From Symbiodinium natans (lineage: Eukaryota > Sar > Dinophyceae > Suessiales > Symbiodiniaceae): DNA of 64,000 nucleotides. This document shows, piece by piece, positions 21,864-33,159 of this stretch. The position numbers and the translations under genes are program-made. The stretch spans positions 246,001 to 310,000 of the forward strand of contig CAJNDS010002152.1 of NCBI GenBank assembly GCA_905221605.1, read 5' to 3'. The notes beneath the pieces were generated by a model. The model was not told the origin of the DNA and did no database searches. It worked only from the letters and a program-made list of their open reading frames with translations. The first letter of the stretch is position 1; every line of letters starts with the position of its first letter.

Positions 21864-23615
21864 TCACCACCTGGGCAGAACCTGAACGGCGCTTGGAGGC
21901 CGGGCCACACATTCGACAAAAGGCACACCAAAGGCACACAACATGCAGAGCCAAGAGAAAGGACTTTTTTCGGTTCCAACGAAAGATGGCGTTTGGTCCG
22001 TTTGGAGGCTGTACTCTGAGACGCTCTGCTTCTCCAGGAAGTCTGCGAGATCGTGGTACGGCAGGGGCCAGCGCAATGCATCTGCACAGCTTCGTGCATG
22101 GTGCACATCCACGAAGTTCCGCGATACGGCAATGCAATCCTGTAAGTTTGTAACCATGTGAGGCACACCACCCGGAACCAGGATCATCTCACCGGCCTCA
22201 ACTTCGACATCCACGCGCCAAGTTTCAGGCAGCGTTTCAGGGAAGATCTGATCATGACGAATCTGGTGCCGGAAATGCTCTGAGTCGCAGCCGGGCCGTA
22301 CTTCCAGTTGCAGCTTGTCCCTTCTCTTCAAGAGCTTGAACTGGTCGGCGACATGCAGCGGCCAGAAGGACCATCGCTTCCGGCCCCCTAGAACAAGCTG
22401 AATAAATTGACTCTCTGCGCCGTCCACATGGACGCCACACTGGGAACCCCTCGGCTGCACAAACAAGCTGGGGTGGTCCCAGAAGGGGTCCTGACCACGC
22501 TCACCTGCAAATGGGGACTGCCCTATCAAATCACAAGACTCCAGAAAACTGGGCCAGCGTATCCTTGACGCCAGCTCTGGGCAGGCGGTTTCCAAAGGGT
22601 GGTCAAAGAGAACCTGCTGTCCACCCTCTGTCCAGCCTCGCACCACTGCTCCCAAACTTCGGTCTCCGATGTCTTTCACTTGTGCCATCTTGGCCCACAC
22701 CTCATGGCCCGGGCCGTACTCCATCAGCTGCAACTGTCGGCCTTGGCATAGGTCGACCAGCTGTTGGGCATCGAGGAGAGGAAGCGTACCTTCTGGGCAC
22801 TTGGCCACGACAGGCCGCCGGGAGATGGAATATTGCTCGAAAAGGTCATCAGGTAAGCAACTCAATCGGTCCACCTTGGCGAACATTAGAGAAGCCTCTG
22901 CCTCAGCTGTTGTTGGCGGACATGAGCGCGTCCCTTCAGCTCGTCTGCCTTGCATCTCGAAGATGCGCGGCTCAGGCGATTCCTTCCCGAAGCGTCTTCT
23001 CTTGCAGGGAAGTGGGTTCTGCATATTTGGCTCCTCGGCTGCATCCGGGTATTGCAACAGAATCTGCTTGACCGCGGCTAAAAATCGGCCGGCTGCATGG
23101 GGCAGCTGACTTCGCTGAGCAAGCGCTAGGGCACGCTGGGCACACTGCAATGCCTTTGCTGGATTTGGACATGGCAGGCACTCTAGATGGCGAATCACCA
23201 GCTGGTCCATGGCTTCGACAAGCCTTTCAGTTGCAACACTTGCCGCTGGGCGCGCCGCGGCGTTCGCTACATTGCGATTGCTCGTGGCTTCGAGGCTGGG
23301 GGCCACGGGGGAACACATGGGCTCCAGCTCCAGGCTTAAATCCACCAGGTCCTCCAGCGCAGCTCGCGCGGCCCGCCTCAAAGCCTGGGACTCTTGGACA
23401 TAGCAGCTCTCCAGGCAGTTTGTAGCGGAGAAGCCCAGGAGGTCAGCCACATCTTGGGCCTCTGCCATGCCTTCGGCTACATCCTTCTTCGGCGCTGTCC
23501 TGCCCGCGACAGCCTTGAGAATGGGATGCACTTTCAGCAAGTTGCTGTCACCTAGCAGCGACGAAACAGTGCTCGCCAGCCGAGGCATGCTCAGGCGACT
23601 ACAGGCACTCGCCAT
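21864..23615 (-). CDS. JmjC/cupin-type 2-oxoglutarate Fe(II) dioxygenase, intronless
   Basis: A single 583-codon ATG frame. The C-terminal half (about residues 290-510) is a JmjC/cupin_8 domain: HPSLFVQPRGSQCGVHVDGA with the HxD iron ligands at H396 and D398, QLVLGGRKRWSFWPL (the sheet with the basic residue facing 2-oxoglutarate), and EAGEMILVPGGVPHMVTN with the distal iron ligand H486. Spacing suits the family. The N-terminal half is helical and Ala/Leu-rich, with a basic patch CKRRRFGK near residues 205-215 that could be a nuclear signal. Known for the family: Fe(II)- and 2-oxoglutarate-dependent hydroxylation or demethylation of protein or RNA; the lack of PHD, JmjN or tudor domains argues against a classical histone demethylase. 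It has no introns, unlike its neighbours, and relict spliced-leader-like sequence lies 30-85 bases upstream. Confidence 0.85.
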   Translation of the reverse strand: MASACSRLSMPRLASTVSSLLGDSNLLKVHPILKAVAGRTAPKKDVAEGMAEAQDVADLLGFSATNCLESCYVQESQALRRAARAALEDLVDLSLELEPMCSPVAPSLEATSNRNVANAAARPAASVATERLVEAMDQLVIRHLECLPCPNPAKALQCAQRALALAQRSQLPHAAGRFLAAVKQILLQYPDAAEEPNMQNPLPCKRRRFGKESPEPRIFEMQGRRAEGTRSCPPTTAEAEASLMFAKVDRLSCLPDDLFEQYSISRRPVVAKCPEGTLPLLDAQQLVDLCQGRQLQLMEYGPGHEVWAKMAQVKDIGDRSLGAVVRGWTEGGQQVLFDHPLETACPELASRIRWPSFLESCDLIGQSPFAGERGQDPFWDHPSLFVQPRGSQCGVHVDGAESQFIQLVLGGRKRWSFWPLHVADQFKLLKRRDKLQLEVRPGCDSEHFRHQIRHDQIFPETLPETWRVDVEVEAGEMILVPGGVPHMVTNLQDCIAVSRNFVDVHHARSCADALRWPLPYHDLADFLEKQSVSEYSLQTDQTPSFVGTEKSPFSWLCMLCAFGVPFVECVARPPSAVQVLPRW

Positions 23616-23645
23616 AGCTCACTTCAGGGATGAAAAAACACAACA

Positions 23646-23700
23646 CTTGCGAGCCGAAATCAAGGGTACTAGTTCTGAGCTTCTGAGCCAAAACGGCGAG
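23646..23700 (-). promoter_or_regulatory. Probable tandem relict dinoflagellate spliced-leader sequences
   Basis: On the minus strand, 23700-23683 reads CTCGCCGTTTTGGCTCAG. This matches GCCATTTTGGCTCA of the dinoflagellate spliced leader at 13 of 14 positions, in the same orientation as the JmjC gene. A second, more decayed copy (ATTTCGGCTCGCAAG, 23660-23646) lies closer to the ATG at 23615. Relict leaders upstream of an intronless coding region are the known signature of genes re-inserted from trans-spliced mRNA. Confidence 0.55.
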
Positions 23701-25035
23701 GCATCATACACACCGTGAACATGCCAAGGTCGCATGCTGTGGAGCCTCTTTCCTTGAACTCAACGAGCGCGAAGGGCTGACCGTCACTGTCCTGAGCACG
23801 TGCGGATTAGCTGGGCCGATCCCTTCATGAAAGAAGTGCCGCCGCCTTGTCCAGTCGAAGCGCCTCTAGCTCACCAAACTGCTTGCATATCAACCTGGCT
23901 TTGGTTTCACTTGCAGATCCTTTCCAGGTATATTGACAAAGCTTCTTGTGATAAAGGAGGGTTCAGAGGAAAGGAAAGCTCAGGGTGGACATGGGGGACT
24001 GAAGTCGTGGCTTTGTGTCATTGGTCTGTCCTTCCTGTGCGGCCTGTGTTGCGCAAGTCTAGCATGGAAAGGGGGAACGTCGAGGGGCCACGATTCAGCG
24101 AGCAATTGCCACCATGCAGCCTGCGGTCAATGGCTCGATTTCCATGAAAGCGTTCGAAGCATTCACGGGCATTGCTTGGTGAAACGATGTTGTCGAGACT
24201 TGAACAGCGATGAGAGTCCCTGGTGGTAGAAGCGGTTCAGCGTGAGGTACTATGGCCAACATCGGGTGATAGGTGCTGCGAAGTACTGCGGGGACTCAGC
24301 CAACAGGATGTTAGCTTGCGGCACTCTCTCGACATGAGGCACACGTCCATCCACTTCGTGGTGTCGTGCCGATTGAGAGCACATGCCATTTCTCACCTAA
24401 CCCTATGCAGACTTCAACGACCACTCACAACTGCAAAGATCGTGCGTGGTGCCAGTCTGCAGATCTCACACTCTGGCCGCATTGCGCCACTGAGCACCGG
24501 TGAAGGCTCTGGTCCTGCAAGGTGAACGCACTCACCCGACATGCTCGCCCACCTTCCGAGCACTCTCTCAACGGAATCTGGAAGATTGCTTCCTCATCCC
24601 ATGCGCAAAGCGTTGGATGTTCGGCATGCCCGACCAGAGGGCATGGCACTGCCTGAAAGGCCATGCATGAGTGCCATCAATCACATCCTGCACGAACATC
24701 AACTGTCAAGCTCCAGTGGCCAATGAAAAAGAAGTCAAAGAAATCATGCATAGTGTCCACACATGTGGCAACAGACAATGAAAGAGATGCACTGCCACTT
24801 CAAGACAGAACCCGCCCCAGCTAGGCTTCGCAGGCGCGACACCTGCAAATGGCACTCCAGAGTCCTCAAGTCAAGACCGCATTGGGTTCCATGCACCATG
24901 AGGAGGACAAACTGCACACGGGCTGTTCACAACGAAGTCCTTGTTTTTGAGCAAGGGGGCACCCCAGGAAGGCTCTTGGAACCTCCAGAATTACGGGCCA
25001 TCTGCTGCGCCCAGAACTTGAAAGGTGATCTACTT

Positions 25036-25145
25036 ACTGTTGGTTAGTGGGGAATGAGGGAGTGAGACACCCTATATCCCCCTATATATACCCTCCTAGG
25101 GATTCTAAAAGGGTACCTGATTCAATCCCCCTGCTAACCAACAGT
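25036..25145. repeat. Inverted repeat, possible small MITE or hairpin
   Basis: ACTGTTGGTTAG at 25036-25047 is the exact complement of CTAACCAACAGT at 25134-25145, with about 86 bases of AT- and CCC-rich sequence between. Extra pairing continues outward with mismatches. No target duplication is clear. Confidence 0.6.
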
Positions 25146-26598
25146 AGGTCTAGGGAGACCGCTGAATCCCAAGGAGTGCCTCACACTGCCCTCGCCCAAC
25201 GGACTGGCATCTATGTCCGCATTGCTTCCTCGATCTCCCTCGCTTTCCTGCACAAGACGTTAACGTCTGGGTTTAGAGTTTGAGGGCTTGCATGAGGGGC
25301 TTAGGAGTCTGTATGAGGCCTGAGATAATATGGGTTCGGACGTCGTTCCAAAGACCATTGCCACAACTTTGCCTCTTCATGCTTTTCCTTTCTTTCATAG
25401 GGTTTGGGGGCGACGCTCTCTCCCCCCACCCATGTCTTCTCTCCCTCTCTTGATGAAGGCACGAGGGTGCTGTCAGAACAGCTTCAAAAATCCATGCTGC
25501 TGCCAACCCTGCCGTCGGATGCAGAAGTCTGTTGCTCGAGCTACAAGCACTACTAATGAATATGTGCTTCAATGCGACTGACTGTGACTATGACGGGCTG
25601 AAGCCACAGGAGACCGCCTCAGGCGCAGCATGCTGGTCTGCAAAGCGCTGTAAGTCCATCTGCTTCAGGTGGCCTTACTTCTGTTGCTTCTTATGAGCGA
25701 ATATGAGCCAGGGTTTAGCTAGCTCCTGCAAGCAGACCGACGATGGCCGAGCAAAACTTGTTACTCGATCTGCGTGCCGACCGTATCTAATCCGCCTACC
25801 CACGGGTTAAGGCGAGATGCAGTTGTTGAAGAGCATGTACTTGGGGAAGTTCACCTCGGACGAATCATGTGATGCTCTGCAAGACTCCCAGCAGTTGCCC
25901 AACTGCGCAAAGCATGTTGACCGAAGTCTGGCACCTACAGTAGTTGTAGCATGTTCCTCCCCTCCCCTTCCCCCTCTCCCATTCCAGCATCCCTGGTTCA
26001 ACCTTCACTTACATACCCACATGCTCGTGCTTCATGACACGCATCAACATGCATGCGGACAATCGCAGTCCTGAGATGCCCACCAATCCGCCAGTCCAAA
26101 CTGGTTTGGGCCGGACACCAGCTTGGCACATTGTGCGTGTCTGCGCCAAAGACTCCTGGAGCTCCTCGAGATTTTTCCCCAAGGGAACCAAGGGCACAAG
26201 AGGGCGCACAAGAGACCCTTCGAGTGATGCACTGAGCGATACCAACTTCCCGACACTCGCGCAGACGGGGCCTTGTTCACCTCGCCCTTCTCGGTGACCT
26301 TCATAGGGGGGAGGTATCAAAGGGAGAAGTGGCTGAGAGCCAGGCTTGCGACAGTAAGAGCCCAACATCAGCAAGCTTTTTCCATCGGTTGAGCTCTGTT
26401 GTCAGCGGGTGGCATGCCTAGTCGAGACTCTGCACCCCTAGGCGGCCGCAAGGTCGCTGGATGGCATCCGAGCCTGCATGACTTCGGCGGCCGACTGCCG
26501 CAGGGCCGGGGAGGAGTGCGAGTGGCGGATGGAGGCGAGCTTTTGGTGCGCACCATCCTGCCGCCAGCACGCACACTTATTGCAACTGCCTTCTGCCA

Positions 26599-26654
26599 AC
26601 TCTACACTCCAGACTCTAAACTCCAGACTCTAACCTCCAGACTCTAACCTCCAG
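26599..26654. repeat. Short tandem repeat, about 14-bp unit
   Basis: Four imperfect copies of CTCTAACCTCCAGA. Confidence 0.85.
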
Positions 26655-27008
26655 CTTGGTAGACTATGGCTTGCCCTGCCGGTCCCAGTAGGCGCCGACT
26701 TTCGCCTGTTTGGACTCCAGCTGCGCCATCGGCCCCTGGCACCCGCAGAGCACCAGGCGTTCAAAGGCACCGGAACAGGCACTCTGAGACAGCACTGGAT
26801 AGCGCAGGCACTGCAATCTACCACCTCGTTCATACCTCGCAGGAACACAGGAAAACCTTCGTAGATGCCCGCTACTTGGAGGTAGCAGTTACAGCTAAGG
26901 TGTGGCCTTTTGGAGCAGCGAAAACCCTACTACGACCTAAACATGAACCTCCAAAAGGGGCGCCTGAGGTTCCTGGTCCGAAGGCTTCCATGGAGCCGTT
27001 GCGCCCTC

Positions 27009-27560
27009 TCAGGAGGTCACTTTTAGGTCCCTTTTCTGTGAGGAATCGTCTGGAAGGCCGGTAAGAGGAGCGTGGAGCAATCCCCACGCGCTTGCTTGCT
27101 TAGATTCTACTAACCACACTGACGGGGACTTCGATGGAGAGCTGGTCTTGCTATCATGCAGGTACCCGCCTGGAAGGGCACATCTGGACCCCTGCGGGTG
27201 GACTGTCGGGAGTTCGTGAAGAGGCAAAGCTGACTTCGTAAACTCGTAAACCAGCTTCCAGGCTGCCTCACCGGACCTCTGGTCAGAGGGTGGTTCCCAA
27301 AGCGATAGCCCCCACTGCTGGGGGCTAAGCCATAGTGTTCGGCCACCACCGCCTGAAGAACTCTGCAACAACAAACCCTGCGTTCGAAACACGGACGCTC
27401 TTCGAGCCTGATCTTTGATTCGCATCTCCGTGCGCATGCGTGCCTGACCCGAGGACCAAAAGGTGGTTGCGAAGCATGGCCCCCCGTCTTCCCACATGTT
27501 GCTATAATTGCTCAACAGGCAAGCTTTCACATTCCACATGCTCAGCAGAGGCCTTCTCAT
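27009..27560 (-). CDS. Hypothetical ORF
   Basis: ATG at 27560 opens 183 codons including LQSSSGGGGRTLWLSPQQWG and EAAWKLVYEFTKSALPLHEL. The upstream extension of the frame begins at GTG. No domain, signal peptide or repeat is seen, and shorter frames overlap on both strands. Existence as a gene is uncertain. Confidence 0.28.
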   Translation of the reverse strand: MRRPLLSMWNVKACLLSNYSNMWEDGGPCFATTFWSSGQARMRTEMRIKDQARRASVFRTQGLLLQSSSGGGGRTLWLSPQQWGLSLWEPPSDQRSGEAAWKLVYEFTKSALPLHELPTVHPQGSRCALPGGYLHDSKTSSPSKSPSVWLVESKQASAWGLLHAPLTGLPDDSSQKRDLKVTS

Positions 27561-28864
27561 GGTCCAGCAGTAGGGTGTGGGGCTTGCGACTGGAGATCGG
27601 AACGAATGGCATCCTGGGAGCCCACGGAGGCCTTGGCACAACCCCCTTGGGAAGGGGTGCAGAACACAGAAAAAGAGAATTATAGAGAACTTCCCCCCAC
27701 CCTCCCCACATCCTCCCACTCTCCCTCCCCCCCCCCAACTCTTGGGATTCTCGCTTCTCCGGGGGCTCCGCCGTCAGCAGCTTTGAGCCAGAAACGCACA
27801 ATGGGTTTCCAGAGACATGCTGCGGAGGTTGGGCACAACAAGCAGGCTGGCGCTACTTACGACTTGCTACTTACGAGGACTCACATGAGCTGCAGGGCGA
27901 TGGCCCGCCAACACTCCAGCATCCAAACTTGCCAGGCTGCCTCACTTCCTCCTCCGTAACCTGGCAGAACCCTCCCACCTCCCCTCCTGCTCTCTGCTCA
28001 TAGCTTCAAATCCCCGACGCACAGATTGTGGTTTTTTTTCAAGATCCTCTAAAGACTTCTCGTTTCACGAATGGATGATTAAATAACCCGGAGTCCCTGT
28101 ACCCAGCACTACCCTCAGGCAGTACTTCCAGCCACCTCCGGAGCCAGGCCCGCGATGTGAACCTGACTCTGTCGGGGCGCACGCTTAGCGCGGCGCCGGG
28201 GAGCTTTTACGTCTTGTGGAAGCTGGGGGGGCTGAAAGGTTGCTGCTGATCACGGTGGCATTTCTGAGCCGATTTCATCTTCTGAAGACGTGACGCTACT
28301 CTAACCCCTGTCTTGTAGAGACGTGCTGAAGTCGCTTTCCTCAGGGCTGCACTGTTCGGAGCCTCTTGTCTTCCTCTGCTTCCTTGAACTTCCTGGGCAA
28401 ATCAGTCGACTCGACTAGCGGACATCATCACGCAAGCCGGAGCACCAGCCAGCTTGATGCACCTTCCCTAAAAACGCTACGTAGGGACGATGATGCGGAA
28501 CCGAACTCCATCAGAACCAGCCAGGTGAAGATCCAGCATTCCTCCTCGACTCCATGGTCGCTACACAGTTTGCTCCTACAGCGCCACAGGCTGGCAACCG
28601 GAGTCTTCTCCGTGCCCCCAGCCTTTAAAATGAAAATTGTGACTTCACAACGGACTATCATCATGTTGCCAGGTCGCGCAGCCTGGATGCTCGACTTAAG
28701 GATATCTAGAACACACCGGATTTGAAAGGGAAAATGCACCAACCAAGCATGGGAGTCAGCGCAAGCCTCCACAACTGCATGCCAACTCCTACCTCAGGTC
28801 CCGCTCACTTCTGCATGACCCGAGTACAGAATACCACGACGATCGCACTCCTGCATGTAGCATG

Positions 28865-28925
28865 AGAGTCACACATCTCACTCTCTCTCCCTTTCACACA
28901 CACCCACGCGCGCGCGCACGCTCCG
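28865..28925. repeat. CT/CA/CG dinucleotide tract
   Basis: Adjacent short CT, CA and CG dinucleotide runs on the plus strand. Confidence 0.85.
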
Positions 28926-28979
28926 TTTGCAAAGGCCAGCGCGAGGCTCGCAAATTGCTTTCACACGGACATCCCCGCG

Positions 28980-30725
28980 CCCCAAGGGCTGTCCTCCCGC
29001 TCAATTCTTGAGCGCTTGCATCGCAGGCTTGATGACATCAATCGCCTTGTTTCAGGCAGCATGGTGTGCTGCGGCCACTTCGTCAATTCTAGTCTGACGC
29101 TTTTGGTCCAGGTGCGCTCTTGGCGTACATCATCGGAACGACCACCCACACCAGATTCGATCCTGACATGCACGTCGGCGGTCTATGGTATCCGGCAGTT
29201 GTGCCATGTTGTGCTGTAGCCGAGCCACCAATGAAGGCCCACCACCAGTGGATAGACTTGGGTCCATCCGTGTGGGTCCACTTCCAACCTTTGCCTGGGG
29301 CATGTGGATCCTCAAGGTTTCGCATAACGGCAAAACGATGGCAACGGGTCGGCCTCTCATCCAGTTCATCCATCCTCGCGTGCATCTGCTCCATATGCTC
29401 CATTATATGGGCTTGCGCCGCACCCCTAGCAACAACATGTGGTCTACGTGGTAAGAGAGCAAAAGAGTCCTGGCACCAGCTCATCTGACCAGAACACGAC
29501 TGTGCCGAAGGCGTGCAGTGCACTGACGACAAGCTGCACCGGATACCCTGAGATTCTTCCAAATGCTTCCAATGTTCTCAGGACATGAGACCCTTTGCCA
29601 AACAGCTCGGTTTGTTGAGCCGAGGCTCTGTACCAGGCATTGTCCAGAATTCCCTGCAGGGTATTCGGGGCCGTTAAGGAGGCTTTTTGCACCGATGCTT
29701 GCCGCAACGAATCACTTCCACATCGCTGCCTTCAGCCAAAGGCAGCAGAGCGCACCGTCGATGATTCCGGCAGGCACTTCCACTGCCAAGACGACCTGGC
29801 AAGGAACGGAAACGCTCGGAAACTTCAGAGTTCGGGCTCGCATCCATCAGCTGCAGTAGTGCAGTCTTACTTTTTGTTTAGAGCATGCCCAAGGCTTCAT
29901 GTCACAAGGCAGGGGCCTTGTCGATGCTGGCCTTCGTGCCATGGTAGTCGGCTGGCGGCTTCAGTTTGTAGCCTGGGCTTATGGTTTCGGCCTCGAGAGA
30001 CAGTCGTGGCCTTGTCTTTTCTAGTTCGGGTAACGCCGGTCGTAGTCGCCGTAGCTGAAGAAGGCTTGGCAGAATGGATTCCAGGATTTGAACCTTATTC
30101 CCAACAAGCACAGAATGTCACAAAGGAGCACCTAGCATCTCGTATGCTCCGGGTCCTAACCAGAAGTTCAGTTCTGCGCCCCTCCTTCCACTCAGCGTAG
30201 TCGAAGAAGTTCAGCAAGCCTGCGTCTGGCAGGTTTCTTTCAAGGCATACTTTGATCAAGCCCTCATCTTCTCTCAACAGCGGCCCATTCTGCCAGGAAG
30301 CTGATCTCCCAGCCGAAGTGAATGTAAAAATTCGCTGCCAGCCACACCTCGGACATAGAAAATCCGATTCTTTCCAGCGCAAGCCACACAGAGCTGCTGC
30401 AGCTGGGTGGCCATGTTCCATTTCTCCCAGTAAGTCAGCGTCATGGCTGGGGGCTTTCCCAAGTTCCTACTCTTGCCTGGATGCTGCGGACTGCGCGGAC
30501 AACTTCTTGCTGAATACGTCTCGCTTGCGGCGGTGTGGCGAGATGGCAGTAAAGGGACCGTGACACTGCGACCCCCAGCTTGTCCCGAGCCGGCGGCCGG
30601 AAGTACTCTGCCTGAACTCCCTGGGGCTCAGTGTTGGTGGCCGCTTCCTCCTCCTGGTCCTCAGGCCTCATACGCGCGGAGGTCATCCGAACACTTGTGG
30701 CGCACACACACACACACACACACAA
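28980..30725 (-). CDS. Unidentified multi-exon gene
   Basis: Successive minus-strand segments look coding. About 30441-30690: MRPEDQEEEAATNTEPQGVQ, FRPPARDKLGVAVSRSLYCH, RIQQEVVRAVRSIQARVG. About 30340-30440: TLTYWEKWNMATQLQQLCVA. About 30150-30300: PLLREDEGLIKVCLERNLPD, LLNFFDYAEWKEGRRTELLV. 29902-30010: LSLEAETISPGYKLKPPADY. 29450-29690: GILDNAWYRASAQQTELFGK, HVLRTLEAFGRISGYPVQLV. 29230-29410: IMEHMEQMHARMDELDERPT, CHRFAVMRNLEDPHAPGKGW. About 29000-29110: LDQKRQTRIDEVAAAHHAA. Frames alternate, as expected with introns. The methionine near 30680 is a possible start. No family is recognised; the mixture of charged helices suggests a soluble protein. Confidence 0.45.
30703..30724. repeat. (CA)n microsatellite
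   Basis: About eleven CA dinucleotides near the presumed 5' end of the gene at 28980-30725. Confidence 0.95.
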
Positions 30726-31039
30726 AGGCTACATTAAAACCGAAAATGAACACAAAGCCTTTGCCAAGGCCTTCTAAAGTTGCAGCAGAGTCCGGGCATC
30801 GCACACCGTTTCCCAAGGCCGCTGGATGTTCCACATCTCGCACCAGGAGTCGATATGGCTTATGGGGGGGTGGAGATCAATTACTGTGTGGGATTCTTTT
30901 TGGGCAGGCTGATCATAGAGAGTGGTATACAGCATAATACTAGTGTACCAACGCAGAGCCCCGAGAGCCAAAAAAAACAAAACAACGGCTCACTACTTGG
31001 TTCAGACTCGCACAGCACTCTTTTGCTATCCTGATCCTG

Positions 31040-31640
31040 CCCCGGATCCCCACCATCTCCCTTCTGCCTTCCGGGCCATGTCTTTGGAGCCCGGGTCCAT
31101 CACGGAGATCTGCAAAGCCAAGAGGGTGAACGAGTCGGTCCAAGATTCCCAATCCCCTCCCGCCTCGATGGCTTGTCCCATCACCTCTCATGGGGGGCCA
31201 TTTCCGCTAGCTGCTGTGACGGATGGCAGCTGAAACAGCCAGCCTTTGTGCCACTGAGCTGGTGTGCCTGGCATCTGGCGCTGCGAGCAGCCAGCAGTGT
31301 CAGCACAGCTCGGGAGACCCGGAAGCCTCCAAAACACCTTTGGAGGTTGCGAAGTCCACTTGCGCGAAGAACTCCGCTGTCCTCCCCCCATCTTCCCCCG
31401 AACATTGACAGCCACCACGACAAGTCGGTTCAGTGGCTTCGGGTCTCACTCTCGCAAATTCTGTGGAAGCCAGCAGATTGTCCTACCCTGGTAGGACCTG
31501 AAGAGGACCTCACAGTAGCAGTCTCTGGCTTGGCTCTCCTCTTTCACTTGCCACACTTTCCCTCCACACTCGAACATCAACAAACGCGAAAGGCCACGCA
31601 CTTGGCAGTCGTGGTAAGTGCTCCGCGCGCTCGATTGCAT
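31040..31640 (-). CDS. Exons of an unidentified minus-strand gene
   Basis: Segment 31040-31185 reads MGQAIEAGGDWESWTDSFTL, LALQISVMDPGSKDMARKAE. Segment about 31305-31375 reads EFFAQVDFATSKGVLEASGS. Segment 31446-31575 reads GGKVWQVKEESQARDCYCEV. These are in different frames and look coding. Order and linkage are by position only. Function unknown. Confidence 0.35.
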
Positions 31641-32115
31641 CGCATTGCCTTCGGTTGCATCTGGACTCGAGGATCAGGCTGACACCTGCAGCGTCCTGAA
31701 GCTGAAAGCTGCCAAGTCACTCGAAAGTCTCGCGCAGAACCTGCTCACTGACCTGAGGACCTTGGCCCAGCTGCTTGTAAACATCCCTGCGAAACTAAAC
31801 GACCACTTCACAAGGGACAGTGATGCACAATGCAGGTGCCCACACAATGCAACGCACAAAAGAATACGACAGCAAGACAAAGCAGTTTCCCTTTCACGGG
31901 TTGCACGCTCAAGTTCCGGATGTAGATGGAGTTTCGAGCCTCAGCTTGCTGCAACATTGAAAGCGCCACACGCCATTCTGCCTGGTGTGGTGTGTTATAC
32001 TTTGCGGCCAGGTCTGACCCATCCTCACTCTTGTGACTCTTGTGGTCTTGCATACTTTTTTTGCCTCTTCCTTGAGGTCAGAACTGCGAAGGCCATGGCT
32101 GACAGAGGCCACTGA
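31618..32115 (+). CDS. Hypothetical plus-strand ORF with a helical segment
   Basis: A 165-codon frame starting at GTG. Its middle reads ADTCSVLKLKAAKSLESLAQ, NLLTDLRTLAQLLVNIPAKL, which would form an amphipathic helix. No ATG lies early in the frame, so it may be an exon. Minus-strand frames overlap it. No domain recognised. Confidence 0.25.
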   Translation: MLRALDCIALPSVASGLEDQADTCSVLKLKAAKSLESLAQNLLTDLRTLAQLLVNIPAKLNDHFTRDSDAQCRCPHNATHKRIRQQDKAVSLSRVARSSSGCRWSFEPQLAATLKAPHAILPGVVCYTLRPGLTHPHSCDSCGLAYFFCLFLEVRTAKAMADRGH

Positions 32116-32511
32116 GTGGACGAGGCAGCCAAGTGAGTCTGGTGTGGCAGCCTTTGAGCTTGGTGCCAAGCGCTTCCGCGCAGTGCGGTGTGTCGGTTCT
32201 TAGGGCTGAGGGCTGAAGGGCTGAGGGCTGCCAGCAGGCACTGGCTAGTCGTTTCCTGCTGATTCACTCTGGCCGCTGTAGACTCAGGAATCTGTGCATG
32301 ACGACTTCAATTCACTTGGAAAAGCAAAGGCAACATGTAAAGACACTGGCTGGAGCCGATCGGACGGAACAGGCAGCACAACCCATAAAGTGCTTGGCAG
32401 CCGGCACCACGCAACCCATAACGGGAATCCTCTTTAGCTCCCAGTCTGTAATCCAACCATCTGGAAGCGACACAGACAGTGGCAGGATCTTTTTATCTTT
32501 TTGCCGCTGTG

Positions 32512-33159
32512 TCACGAACCACTGTGCATCAAGAAGTAGACTGCCACAACCAGCATCACAAGCATCAACCCAGCTATCATGTAAACCATCCTCTTGTTCT
32601 GATCTGCTCGCCGGAGCATGCTGTCGAGCGTGTGGCCAGCTGCACTGTAGTTCTGACCCACTTTGCCCATGTTCTCGCGGCTGCGTTCCATGACTTCTCT
32701 CTGCTGCCGCAGATCGCCCATGACATCGATGCCGATCTGCTCCGATTCAAGAGCTGCCCGCTTGGCTTCCGTCAGCTTTCGGGAGGCATCCAACATGGAC
32801 CGGTTCATGTCCTCTGCCTGGTATTCACTTGATGGCTTTCCGAGGGCTGTCGCCTCTTCAAGAAGAAGACCTCTGCTGACAGTTTCGGAAGCTTTACGAC
32901 GCTCCGACAATGCCTGCCTGCATTGCTGGACCTTGGAGTGTACAGGCCCCCGTGCTTCCGGTGGCATTGCTCTTGCTTCCAGCTCCATTTGCTTGATGGC
33001 CTGTTCGGCTCTGGAGATCTGGCGCTCGGCATCTGAAAGATGCCTTGCTGCAGACTCATTCCTAGCGCGTTCCAGGCACTCATCTGCTTCCTGGCAAAGC
33101 CTTGCGAAGTCGGCTTCGTACTCTGCAAACATCTCCGACACTGTTACATGCTGCGCCAT
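32512..33159 (-). CDS. VTI1: VTI1-type Qb-SNARE
   Basis: ATG at 33159 gives 215 residues; an in-frame GTG six codons upstream is less likely as start. Residues about 8-95 form the N-terminal three-helix domain, with the family hallmark AERQISRAEQAIKQMELEAR. Residues about 125-190 form the SNARE motif, with heptad layers and the central glutamine in DLRQQREVMERSREN. The C-terminus is a tail anchor (MVYMIAGLMLVMLVVAVYFL, about residues 192-211) with a very short lumenal tail. Length and order match Vti1 proteins of yeast, plants and animals, which pair with Qa, Qc and R-SNAREs in Golgi-endosome-vacuole fusion. No introns are visible, unlike most neighbours. Confidence 0.9.
   Translation of the reverse strand: MAQHVTVSEMFAEYEADFARLCQEADECLERARNESAARHLSDAERQISRAEQAIKQMELEARAMPPEARGPVHSKVQQCRQALSERRKASETVSRGLLLEEATALGKPSSEYQAEDMNRSMLDASRKLTEAKRAALESEQIGIDVMGDLRQQREVMERSRENMGKVGQNYSAAGHTLDSMLRRADQNKRMVYMIAGLMLVMLVVAVYFLMHSGS

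Larger units (their letters stand above)
23720..27000. other. No confident gene
   Basis: Several overlapping open frames of 60-120 codons occur on both strands. The best minus-strand candidates are 24425-24664 (with a neighbouring frame reading VQDVIDGTHAWPFRQCHALW, loosely like a DDE transposase IDGTH motif) and 26009-26374. Evidence is too thin to call either. Weak TTTAGGG-like sequence occurs at 25268-25290. Confidence 0.4.

Noticed and set aside
24425-24720. Decayed DDE transposase suggested by IDGTH
   Set aside because: A five-residue motif in a short frame with no flanking conserved acidic residues or terminal repeats is not enough.
28428-28772. 114-codon minus-strand ORF
   Set aside because: Starts at GTG, overlaps an equally long plus-strand frame, and shows no domain or neighbouring exon.
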